A DNA stretch of 64,000 nucleotides, taken from contig JAGGNK010006582.1 in the NCBI GenBank assembly GCA_017590115.1, positions 101,482 through 165,481 on the forward strand. The letters run 5' to 3'. The DNA is from Montifringilla adamsi (taxonomy: Eukaryota > Chordata > Aves > Passeriformes > Passeridae). Shown here piece by piece: positions 13,666 to 24,385 of this stretch (position 1 is its first letter; each line of letters opens with the position of its first letter). The notes beneath the pieces were generated by a model, which saw only the letters and a list, made by a program, of their open reading frames with translations, was not told the DNA's origin and made no database searches. Made by a program: the position numbers and the translations under genes.

Positions 13666-15654
13666 CACCAGGCACATTTAGGGATGCACATCCCATTGGT
13701 GTTACCTGGAGGTAACCTGAGCACCCTGTGGACCTGCTGCACTGAGGATCCTCACGAGAGCCTTTCTCTCATCATCTGGGCAGCCTCTCCTCCTACCTTG
13801 CCAGTTCCCTGCACACCTTGGCAGGCTGGGCACTGAGGTGTGCTGCTTTGCTCTTCTCACACTGTGAGACTTCCCAAAGAAAGAGAAAGGGCCTCGAGAG
13901 AAGGATGAGTCCACTGCTGCAGAAGGAGATTTTCTGGAATTAAGGACCATTACCAAATATTGAGGAAGCCCATGCGTGCAGCAAGCTGAGATGAGCTAGA
14001 ATGAGGTAGAAGAGAGCCCTGCTTCAACACAGGTTCTAAGGAATGGATATGAAGAGATTAATACTAAGAAACACAGAGGATCTCTGGCAGGAGGGAGCGA
14101 CAGAACAAGACAATTGCAACAGTGTCTTTGGCTCTACTGTGCTTGTTAGAAGACTGTGCTTTCAGCATTGCTCCACTATCACAGTTTCCCTTTCAGTTAT
14201 TGCACAGCTCCGTGGATCTCAGTTTTAACCTGTGGATTCCTGAGGGATTTGTGCAGGTGAGGAGTTCAACTGTCTTAGGTGTAGCCAATTTTGTGGGTAA
14301 TACTGATGTGGAGTGAGCGACATTTGCAGCTAATTAAAAGTGCTAGACTTTAAAATAATTTCTGCTAATTATAAAATCTTTAGCAGCACTATTTTAACTA
14401 CATTTTCCATGTTCCATGGGGATTTGAACTCTGTTAATTTTGCACTGACTCTCTTGGCACCATTTAGTATATCAAAATTGCCATGAAATTAAAAAACTTT
14501 AGCCATTTTTACTTCTCTAGGAATTAATGCTAGAAGGAACAGGAAAGAGTTTTGCTGCAGGAAAAACGTGACTAAATTCAGGCCCTTTTCCCCTTTTTTT
14601 CCCCACAAAAGGGCATTATATTATAGTGCTGACTGACCCAGAGGAGCACAGGAGCTGCTCTGGGCACAAGCTGTGATTGCTGTGCCAGAAGGAGGATGCA
14701 CAGGGCCACAATTGCTTGTCCGATAAGGCTGGACAGTGAGTTAGTGCTAAATGGCATTCTCTTGGCCTCAAAATGAGTCAGTACCTGTCAAAATCAGTAC
14801 CCTGGTGTTTTAACTCCCACTCTGGGCTCTGGCCACTGAGATGCAGCGACGTCAGACACCAAACCAGCATCAGAATGAGCACTGGGCCTCAAGTGTGTTG
14901 TTCCCAGGTTCCCATTCTGCCTTACAAACTACATTGCTTGCCCCTGTGAGACAGAAATGTCCTTTAAAAAGGGTGAAAAAGAGAGGGGAAATGGAACCTT
15001 TGGAACCAGGCAGAGTGCATTTGCAGTGTCCTGACATGGTCACAGCAACCCAAACACACTAACAACATAACTCTGTGAATTTGCAAGAAAAACGGCTCTG
15101 TAATTTAGCAATGAAATCTCCAAATCAGACTCTGACAGTCACTCTGAAAAATGACATAAACATTCAATACAAGAACAAATCAAAAATACATCAGATGTTT
15201 GAGGGTTTTTTTAACTGAGAGGGAAGACTCACATCATTCCACTGAATGCATGACAACACAGATCAATGCCAGCTCTTATTCATCAGCTGCTTCTAACTAT
15301 GTGCATTTATTCCTGTTCCTTGGGCCGTAGTCACCTAGCCACTGTGATGGCTTTGTTCTGCGTGCTCTGATGAAATGGAATTCTGGGTCTTTCTCTGGAG
15401 CACAGGGCACATAATTTTCTAGTCCTGTATCATTCATACAGTATCCTATGAGTGGCCCTGCACACAGCCCTCGCTGGCAGCCTCTCTGTCTTCTCTCTCT
15501 TTGGAACAAGGGGGTATCCAGGAGAGTTATCAGCCTGTCTCCTCCACTGAATTGCTTGTAGACCCTGTGCACATCATGGAACCTTTCCTTTCCTTTTTGA
15601 GCCACAATGCTGCATCAGTCCTGGTGGGATGAGCCTGGCAGCAAGGATTTGTTC

Positions 15655-15790
15655 TGTTTGCTTTCCCCACTTGTAAACTGAGCATCATAATACTTGCCTA
15701 CATCAAAGGGGGTATGGGGAGAATTAAATAATTAATGTATGTAAAGCACTTTGAAAGATGAAAGATGCTATATAAGTACAAAGTATTAAC
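15655..15790 (+). repeat. MIR-type SINE (amniote MIR), 3' part
   Basis: The order fits MIR: CCCCACTTGTAAACTGAGCA (MIR 'catctgtaaaatgggga'), ATAATACTTGCCTACATCAA, GGAGAATTAAATAATTAATG, GTAAAGCACTTTGAAAGATG, then GATGCTATATAAGTACAAAG ending GTATTA. The last part is the tail variant of the amniote-wide MIR family. It runs straight into an A/C homopolymer block. Confidence 0.8.
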
Positions 15791-15798
15791 TACAAAAT

Positions 15799-15874
15799 AA
15801 AAAAAAAAAAAAAAAAAACACCCCCCCCCCCCCCCAAAAAAAAAAAAAAAAAAAAAAACCCCCCCCCCCCCCCC
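15799..15874. repeat. Alternating A and C homopolymer block
   Basis: A20 (15799-15818), C-A, C15 (15821-15835), A23 (15836-15858), C16 (15859-15874), then A-rich sequence with short C runs. On the other strand this is two long G runs separated by T23. It sits directly at the 3' end of a MIR. Such tracts are slippage-prone, so the exact lengths may be unreliable. Confidence 0.95.
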
Positions 15875-16599
15875 AAAACAAAAACCAAACAAAAAAACCC
15901 CAGAACTGGTTACTGATGTAAGCCTCCAGTTTATCCTGTAAGAAATGCATGAAATCAAAATAGCTGTCACTAACAAATTCAGAGTTCAATTATGCCAAGC
16001 CCTAACACAGCTAGTCAGCGGACTGGCAGCCTTGCCTTCTCCTGTGGCTGAGTTAGGGCATCCATATGAGCAAGAAGGCTCCAAAAGTGTACCCATAATG
16101 GGGATTTGGAAGGTAAGGCACTTTCTGCATCACTGAATCATCTCAAGCCCCATGTCAAACAGTACCATTCAAAAATTGATGCTGCAGTGCCCTACAACAA
16201 ACTGCTCCTTGCTGTTCCTCCCCCTCACTGCTCCAATGGCCAGAACGGTTCCCAGGCTAAATGCACTCATGGCCATTTGTATCCATTTGTCCTTGTGCCA
16301 ACATTGTTTTAAGTTTAACACAGGATATTTATAGATCATTCCTGTCCTCTCTAGCCACTAATGTTGTTGGGCAGAACCAGGCAATCCCTTTGTGTTTCCT
16401 ATTGTTAGGTAGGGTCTGCAGCCCCAGTGAACACCCTCAGTTACACTTGGTCCTGTTGCAGTTCATCTTTAATAGAGATGAATAAAGCTGAGTGCAGCCT
16501 CCTCACAGGGCCCACCAGTACTTGTTCTCCATCACCAATACTTTTCAGCTCCCTGTGGGAAATACTTGATTCATCCTCTCTCACATTTACCTTTCTCTA

Positions 16600-16915
16600 T
16601 GGCCATGCTGTGCTGCCATTTCAAGGCAATCTGTGACCAGCCAAGCCTGAGACATTTTATTTTCACAGAAAAACTCTGTCCCTTCAGCCTTACATGCCAA
16701 ACCTCACATTTGGCACAATTGAATTTTGTCCTATTCCTCTTGTTCCCGCCCTCAAGGTCATGCAGTTCTTCCTGTTTGATAGGCTGGGGCCTCCCTGTAT
16801 TGACAAGCGCTCGCATGTCTGTGTCATCAGGAAATATCATCATGCACTCCTCCCTCTTTTGTGTGACAGAAAAATATGGACTAAAAGCAGTCCCCAGGCA
16901 GCCCTCAGACAAATC
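16600..16915 (-). mobile_element. CR1-type LINE relic, reverse transcriptase domain fragment
   Basis: On the minus strand the frame contains GCLGTAFSPYF (CR1: GSVLGPxLFNIF), then ECMMIFPDDT (CR1: ECTLSKFADDTKL, the RT catalytic box), then a LEGGNKRNRTKFNCAKCEVWH stretch (CR1: LEEWANRNLMKFNKDKCKVLH). Spacing between these blocks is as in CR1 RT. The catalytic F-A-D-D is altered to F-P-D-D and the frame is only about 115 codons, so it is a dead fragment. The CR1 comparison is from memory of the family consensus. Confidence 0.72.
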
Positions 16916-17130
16916 CACCAGCAACTATCTTCCAGATCTGCTTTCAGCTCATCTTGCTTTCACCTCCTATCCCACTATGCCTCACCTATCTTGCAGAGAT
17001 GGTTGAGCTTCTTCCAGAGGAAAAGATGGTGCAAGTCCATAGGGCTTGCTGGACCCAACCAATCCTTTGGAAGTGGTTGTGTTCCCTTGGGGACATTACA
17101 AAAGAGAGTCAGACAAGTTGCGAAGCTCTG

Positions 17131-20100
17131 ACATTTCATAACAATGCCAAGCCAGGGAAATATAATACCGAGGGTAACTTGGGACGGAAGGGAAAATTCT
17201 TCAGCATCTGGTGGAGCACATGCAGTAATTCTGGCAGCACAGAGAGCTCTGTGTCCTCAAGAACCCTCTTACATTACAACATGTTGGTATTGCTGCTCAG
17301 AGGGAAACTGAGCCCAGGTGGAGGGCACAGACAAGGGCTAGAGGGCTGTTCCAGTGAAGAGGTGGGCAGAGGTCAAGGCCACCAAATCTGTCACACAGTT
17401 CTAGCCTAGGCCCCAGGCCTCTGTTTCACCTCAGATGAAGACCAGACAGCTTTGGTCATTTGTGGAGATGATTTATAGATGGTTTATATCGATGCAGCAA
17501 TGCAGGAAGAAAAGGAATACTGATTTTTGTGAGTAACCAGCTGTTTGTGAGGCGGAATATTATGGCCCAGCATCTACTGGGCCCTGTAGTTGCTAAGGCA
17601 AGCTCAGGAGGAGACTGGAAAAGATGAACCCCAGTATACTCTGGTCTTCTGTCTCCAGGGAAGATCACGGCGTCCACCTTTGAACCAGCCAAGAGGTAAA
17701 GGCAAACCTTGGCCAGACCAAGGTCAGCAGCCAGCTTCAATTGGGCTGAAGAAATCAGCTCCATCACTTCAGGGCTCCAAAGATGACTTTGAGAAAAGCC
17801 ACCACTTATGGTGGACCCTGGTCAGAGGAAAGTCACAACCACTCGCTTTCGAAAGACTGACTTAGAAAACTCCAGCAGGTGCCTTCCAGAGGACCCAAAA
17901 CTGTATTTCAGGCAACTGCAGTGCCTGTGAGTACATCAGGCCTCGAAGTACTGCTGAAGCAGTGAGTAACACAGCGAGACTGCCCAAGTGCCAGCGTGAG
18001 ACCTTGAGCCAACTGCAGAAACAAAGCCTTGAGTGTCTTTGTGTTCCAGAAACTGCATGAAATGAGATACGTGTGAATATGCTCCACAAAGTTTACCCTG
18101 GATCTTTGGAGAGAACATCTTATTAGAGCTGCTGGTAGCGTTACGCTGGCTCAGAAACAGCTTTTTCACGTGTCTCTTGAAAATAAGGCCTTTCTAATTT
18201 TGTTACAAAATATCCACTTGCATGGGACAAGTTGAGAACATTTGGCACCCACTGCTGTGAAGCTCCTTAGTTTTATCCTTTTCATTAATGAAAAGTGAAA
18301 GCAGGAGCTCTTGCCCTTCCCTCTGCTGCCCACAATGTCCGGGTGTAAAGCCACAGGCAGATTTCCTGAGCCCTGCATGTGCATGGGGGGATGTGAATGC
18401 ATTCCTGTGAGCACAGATATAGCACAGACCTAATTGTTATCCTCAGGAAGAACATGGCTGAGAGGATTTGCCTCTGTTTAACCAGGTAGTGATTAACACC
18501 TGGTGAGAAGATCTAACAGCCATAATATCTCATTAAAGTACTTTGACGGGCGATAACCTCTTCAAATATGCATGGGAGAAAGAGAGGACTGGCTTTGGAA
18601 AACTGGTCATCACTGGTTTTCACACTCCTTAACCCTGCTCAGGGAGTTGCAAAGGTCTCTGGGCTGGTATAAAATACTCACCAGAGTGTGGTGATGTGTA
18701 AAGCAAGCTGCAGCACTTAGCTTTGCTTTTGTGCAGCATCTCAGCTTCTCACTTCTTACTTCTCCAGCCCAATTTTGAGGGACTATCAGTTTTAGCCCCT
18801 AAGGATCCTCTCCAGGCCTCATGCAGGAATCTGATAATATGTGCCTTCCACCCCAAAGAACCTGCCCTAAGAGTAGAAGATGAGGTAGAAACAGTCAGAT
18901 CATTATGGACAGCTTAAGCACTATTAAGTTATACAGGAAACCCCCAAAAATGCCTGGGCCACTGGATTCAGGGAACCACAGCTGGAGGTGAGGACCCCCA
19001 GGCATGAGGCATCTAAAGGAGCCTTAGCAAAAGCAAAGATCTAGGAATTTGAAATGGTGTAGGACAATCATTTTGGAGACTTTAAGGCACCATTTCTTCC
19101 CAAGCTGATTTTTTTTATATGCACAAATTTACTTTGTGGTCAGAGGCAACGGAGGGAGTAAGGTGCATTGTTAAACAAGTGGCCACCAGGGGTGGAGTAC
19201 CCTGACATTAAACAACTCCTGTTCTCTACTTCTTTCCACATCTGTCACTGCAACCAGCTTAACCAAGCTTAAATTCTCTGTACCTTGGTCTTACCCCTAG
19301 TGATGCCAAAGGGCACATGGAGCACATGCAAAGAGTTCCGTGGGATGGATGGTTCCTCTGGAGGTAACCTGGCACAACCCAGCTCTCAGAGCAGAGCCTA
19401 CAGACACTCAAAACAACATGAACTGGCCTCAGAATAGCCTGTTGAAAACAAGCCTCACCTCCAGATGACCTGAACTTTAAAAGTGGCTGTGGCAGAAACC
19501 AGCATGGATTGCATGTGTTGGACCCACTTCTAATTGGCCTTGACTTTTATGCAAATGTGTTTTCAAGAGCTACATGTTGTTATTATCTGTTGTCGATGGG
19601 CATGTGGTTTTGGAAATCACAGCTTGACTTTAAACCTTTTTTCAGGGAGAACTTTTCATCATTTGCTTTAATGGGGAACTCCCCTTCCCAGTTTGGCTCA
19701 GCATTTGAGCTAAGCTTTGGCTACTTGGCAGTGCTTGGCCCAGCTCTGCAGTCCATGGCTTGCTGCGGTGTGAGGGGATCAGGGGAACAAGAAGCAAGGG
19801 TTAGGCAGGGTCTTAGCTTCTCCTTAGCCCAGACTAGCTTGAAGAGTGGTGATCCTTTGTCTGGCTGTGGCACATCTGGCTCTCTCCCAACTCCAGCTGT
19901 CACACTGGGGGTGGCATCTCCGAGGGGACCCTTGGGTCAGCAGCTCTTTGTGGAGTTGCTCCTTGGGCAAAGGGAGCCAAATGTCCCACAGTACTCGGGG
20001 CAACGAGGACAGCCCTGTTCAAGCCTTTGTTCCTTGATAGTTCTGCTGCTTTGGATTTGTGTGCTGCAACCCTGCCACTGGCACTTGGCCGGGGTACTGA

Positions 20101-23100
20101 TGCCTGGGAGAAATATCAGTGCAAATGCAATTATGTGGGAGTGAGCACCTGTGTGTCTCTGGTAGCCCAACCACGCCAATCCTGATATATTTCCAGGTCA
20201 AAGATGGCAGTGAGGAAAAAATCCCAGCTTTCTGGAGTCCCATGCATTGCTATGTGTCCCCAGCCCCAGGAGTAGCAGTAGGAAAGACTGTGTCACCACA
20301 AAGCTGCAGCCCGGACCTCGCCTTTTCCACGCCTGGCGTTGTGTGTGCTCTTTGACTTGTTGTCACCATCACTCGGGCTGCGCTGCTTTCTGGCAAGGAG
20401 AGGAACAAGAGCAGGCAATGTTTTACAGAGGATAGTGTCTGGCCACGGAAAAGCTGTGCAACATGACTCATTTTGTGTAAAGGACACGAAATTACAACTG
20501 CATGCCACATGAGAAATGCTAGCTGGGCTCAAATCAAAAAACATCCTCATCCAGGAAGGGTATTCAAGCATGTGCTTAATTTAAGAACATACTTAATCAG
20601 GGCCTTTGGGCATAAAAGGGTAATGATTATTCTTGTGTTCCTGGGAAAATCCAAGTGACATCCGGAAGATGTATTACTCGAGAAAATTTAGTGTTATTTC
20701 AATTTCCAAAAATGTAATTCTTTTAATTTGTCATTGCTATGAGTTCCTTCACAGCTGTTTTACACTCGATTTTTAATACCAAGTGGAATCAGCAAACACA
20801 CTCTGGTTCAGATAATAAGTATGGAAGATCAATCCTGCATCCATCTCTTTTCTCTATCCCCATTAAACTTCCCAGCATGTAAGATATCTGAGTTTGACTT
20901 TGCAGGGACAGCTAGCCACAGCAAAAGAAATTCTGGTACACACCATTTCATAATTTAAAATCAGCAATATCCCTGCCCAGAGTTTTTTCAATGGATTTGA
21001 CCTTAATTTTCTCTCTAAATAGCCGTGTATTGCTGCAGAGATTAGAAATGATGGGATTCTAAGATGGATATGCCTTTAAGTGTGCAAGGAGCCAAGGAGA
21101 GGCTCCCTCTGTCAGTGCGACCAGGGTAGATGGCAACTAAGGTCTTTGTTTTCCATGGAAAAACTGCGTGGGACAGCTACTCCAGACCCAACAGCTGGGA
21201 GAAGGCAGGTCTGCTCTATGTTCACCACATTTCATGGTTTCATATCCAAGCCTTTCTGTCACTGCACAGAAGATGTCCCCTAAGCTGGCCTCTAGGGGAC
21301 ACGGCATCTAGGCACCAGCTGGAATTTTCAAAAGGGGTGCAGGGATCCGGGACCCAAGGGGACATCCCACATATGCCCTGTAGAAGATATTCTGCCTGCT
21401 GCCCTTGGGCATGGCCTCATTTATTAGTTACTTGCTATACAGTAAGGATATTCAGGCACCTGTTTTACCGGAGATTCTCCAGCCCAGAGATAAATAAGGG
21501 TTGTTATTGGCCATAGGGTAAGTTCTTGTTAATTTTATTGACCTTGAGTTAAATCCTGTTCATCCTCTTCAGGCAATTGCTCCCACTGAAACCAGTATGA
21601 ATGTCGGCACAAATAAAGCAACTGGACTTTGTCCCCTTTGAGAAGACAGCAATCATAAATCCAGCCACTAGCACAAATCGAGGTGCTAAGCCAGGGATTT
21701 TCCTGGGGGAAGGTCCACAGTAAAGATCATTGGGATAGAACCAGAGAAGTGGATGGGCGTAAAGGAAAAGAAAATTCTAACTTCACTTCACTCTAATTAT
21801 TATTAGGATAGATATTCAACTGGGTATCATTTAAACATGCCCTCAGCTTTGCCACTGCTTCCTGGTCTGACCTTGGTGATGATCCTTGAACACCCTGTCC
21901 TTCTCAATGCTGTGGTTAAATATAGTTGTTTGTGGCTTTGAGAGGCAAGATACACCATGAGTGCAAGTTATTGTGAGGATATTTTAAAAAGTGAATGATA
22001 GTGACAAAACATCTTAGTGGGAAACTGTGAAAACATGTTACTCTATGCAACATGACTAGAGGAGGAGGATTTTTTTTTTCAATTTTTTTCACCTCTTGTT
22101 TATTTTCCTCTTCCTTTTTTGAACAGTATATCTTAATCTCTCTAGATGAATGTAGCATGAGAGTTATGTGTGCAGAAAGCATCTGAAACCACTTTGTTTC
22201 TAGTTTTCTTTCATCCGTTTGGTGTTATAAATAACCAAAGAGGATATTGCTTAATCCATAAAACAAAGTGACATCATAATTTATTAATACAGAAGACACA
22301 GTTCATTGCTGTTTAAATGCCATAAACAGCTGGAAATGGAGTAGTTTCTCAGAAGAGCTGGAAATGGAGTAGTTTCTCAGAAGGCAGGGCCAGTGTGTCA
22401 GAGGAAATATTTGCTCAGTGCTATACCAGCATGTGCAAGATCCTCTCTGAGTACCTCACCATTTTGGTCAATCCCACCTGAGCTGCTCTGCCACATCCAA
22501 AGGCAATTTTGCTGGGGATTTCTCCAGTCTCTGATGTCTTCTTTCCACCCCCCACTCCTCCCAACACTTTGCTCCTGCTGTCTGCTTCTATGGAAAAGGG
22601 AAAAAAAAAAAAAACAAACCGCAACAGCCCCGCGGTGGGGACAGAGCTGGCTGGGTCATTAAAGTTCTCTCATTGGTGTCTGTGGGGCAGCAGCACAAGC
22701 CCACATGTCCTCAGGGTGTCCCTGTGCCGGCAGGGACATGGAGCTGCACTCATAGAAGAGCGATGCCATACATCAGGCTGTTCACACTTGGCCCCGGGCC
22801 AGCAAAGCATTTAAGCACCTGTTTACCCCTAAGCTTTTGAGTAATTCCATTGGCCTGAGCTAAGCACCAAGCTTCCCACAGCCTCCCTGCTTCCCTTGGT
22901 CTTCCTTTGCAGGATTTGTGCACCATGGCCTGGCAGAACTCAGGGCCAGCACAGCCCTGGCACAGCACCACTCAGCACCCACCTCTTCTTGCTCTCTCCT
23001 CTCCACAGAGACAGAACTGAGTCTCTGCAGACCCCAGTCCTGCTGGCACCTCCATGGGTGAGACCCTCTAGTGTCTGAGAGACTCTGCCAGGGCTCCCAG

Positions 23101-23500
23101 TGCTGGATTCAGCCAAAGAGCAATTTTTGAGTATTTCAGGAGAAATTCCACCACTTCTGTTGCTGTGCTGTCTCCAAGCACCAGCCTGAGCCCACATATG
23201 GATGAAGCGTAGTGACCACATGTTCACAATAAGACATCCCTCTGTCTTTTAGGTAACATAAACAATCTTTCTGGTATGGATAACTTGCAGCCCTGGAAAC
23301 ACGCTCAGCAGATGTTTGCTCCATGCTCTACCACTGCCTGCTCAGAAGCACCAGTCCTCACTGCTGGTCCCTGTCTGCTTCATCATAAAACATGCCTAGC
23401 TTTGCTTTTGCAACTTTTGGGAAGAGACAGGAAGGATCCCTTTTGGCTCCCCAGGACATTAACTTGTATTTTCATTTGTACTTACTTCGTACTTTCCGTA
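17131..23500. other. Intergenic sequence upstream of SSPN, no recognisable gene
   Basis: I see no exon or RNA gene. The stretch 20580-21060 is AT-rich and free of repeats. A perfect 28-bp tandem duplication lies at 22328-22383 and an A14 run at 22601-22614. The open frame at 19509-20144 has no family resemblance. Confidence 0.55.
22328..22383 (+). repeat. Perfect 28-bp tandem duplication
   Basis: The unit beginning AGCTGGAAATGGAGTAGTTT and ending CTCAGAAG occurs twice with no mismatch (22328-22355 and 22356-22383). Full identity implies a recent event. Confidence 0.97.
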
Positions 23501-23532
23501 CACGCAGTCAACTCCCTCCCCCTGGGACGAAC

Positions 23533-23542
23533 CTATTTAAAG
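23533..23542 (+). promoter_or_regulatory. TATA-like box upstream of the SSPN CpG island
   Basis: CTATTTAAAG lies at the upstream edge of the CpG-rich block, 526 bases before the start codon. A donor-like CGG|GTGAGTG follows at 23551-23560, about 20 bases after it, which would be too close for a normal first exon. Single short motifs like this occur by chance, so this is only a candidate. Confidence 0.25.
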
Positions 23543-23559
23543 CGGTTCAGCGGGTGAGT

Positions 23560-24330
23560 GGAATGTGCACGGTGCTGCCTGGGTGCCCCCAGCCACGCTC
23601 GGCCTGCCGGTAACCCCCAGGGGAGCCATGAGCTCCTTCCTGGCTTCTCCCTGCACAGGCACTGCAGTGTTCCCGGCTCCCTGGCGAGGCACATTTCCCT
23701 GCTGTTCACCAGCCGGCGGTTTGGAATTCCTGCCCTGCTGTTTGCCCGTGCGTCCCCAAGCCCCAAAGATGCGCTCACACCTGCGGAGCCGCGTGAGCGC
23801 GCACGCCCAGCCCGGTGACGAACAGCCGGCGCCTGCACGTTGGCAGTGCGCTACCCCCCTTGCATCCCCCCCTTCTCCGGGCTATATGTGGCATTTCGAA
23901 GCTCTGACAATCTGCTTCCAAATGTTTTCCATATTTGTTCAGCCTCCTTGATTCAAATACCAGGAAGAACTCAGCCGGCACAAAGCGAAGCTTTGGGGGG
24001 CAGAAAACTAACACCACCATCGGCGTGCGCACACACACTCGCACGTGAAAGCCCAAAGCCCGCCGGCATGGGAAAGGAGGAGAAGAAAGCCCGGCACGGC
24101 ACGTCCCCGAATACCCAGAACCAGACAGGGAAGGCACCCGGAGGGGAGAAAAGCACCGGCTCGACGCAGGAGTCCGAGATGAAGAAGAAGCAGAAGAAAT
24201 CCAAGGGGGATCCCAAAACTGGCCAGGAGGAGGAATCCCACACTTGTTGTGGCTGCCGTTTCCCGCTGCTGTTTGCGTTGCTCCAGCTGGCGTTAGGCAC
24301 CTCTGTAACAGTGCTGGGCTTCCTTATGGC
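23560..24330 (+). promoter_or_regulatory. SSPN: CpG-rich island covering the SSPN start (presumed promoter and 5' UTR)
   Basis: By eye this is the densest run of CpG dinucleotides in a window that is otherwise CpG-poor, especially around 23760-23870 (GCGCTCAC, GGAGCCGCGTGAGCGCGC) and 24020-24170. It ends inside coding exon 1. Such islands usually mark vertebrate promoters, and its position over the first coding exon fits SSPN. The transcription start cannot be fixed from sequence alone. Confidence 0.7.
23886..23951 (+). other. Upstream open reading frame in the presumed SSPN leader
   Basis: ATG at 23886 opens a 21-codon frame ending in TGA at 23949-23951, out of frame with and 116 bases before the SSPN ATG. 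A second in-frame ATG is at 23922. If transcription starts upstream of 23886, this uORF would precede the main frame and could lower its translation. No conservation evidence is available here. Confidence 0.35.
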
Positions 24331-24385
24331 AGGCATCAGTTCCTCTCTGCCAGTCAGAGACACTCCATATTGGGCTGGGATAATT
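24068..24385 (+). CDS. SSPN: SSPN coding exon 1
   Basis: This exon has 106 codons and ends in phase 0 at ATA-ATT followed by the donor GTAAGC at 24386. The ATG at 24068 has a good Kozak context (G at -3, G at +4). It is the first in-frame ATG, although the frame is open for about 230 bases further upstream. The exon encodes the cytoplasmic N-terminus and TM1. The tail is rich in K, E, Q and G, with a run of lysines around residues 39-46, and about 13 residues longer before the CCGC motif than the human protein as I remember it. The reading frame runs on to 24412 past the donor, but the residues after WAGII are intronic. Confidence 0.97.

Larger units (their letters stand above)
7251..15650. 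other. Intergenic sequence, no recognisable gene
   Basis: I find no exon or RNA gene. Weak MIR-like stretches occur near 8335-8405 and 13590-13665. Overlapping open frames at 8385-8927 on both strands have no family resemblance. Confidence 0.55.

Noticed and set aside
15698..15989. Minus-strand frames rich in Phe and Gly
   Set aside because: They are produced by the A/C homopolymer block.
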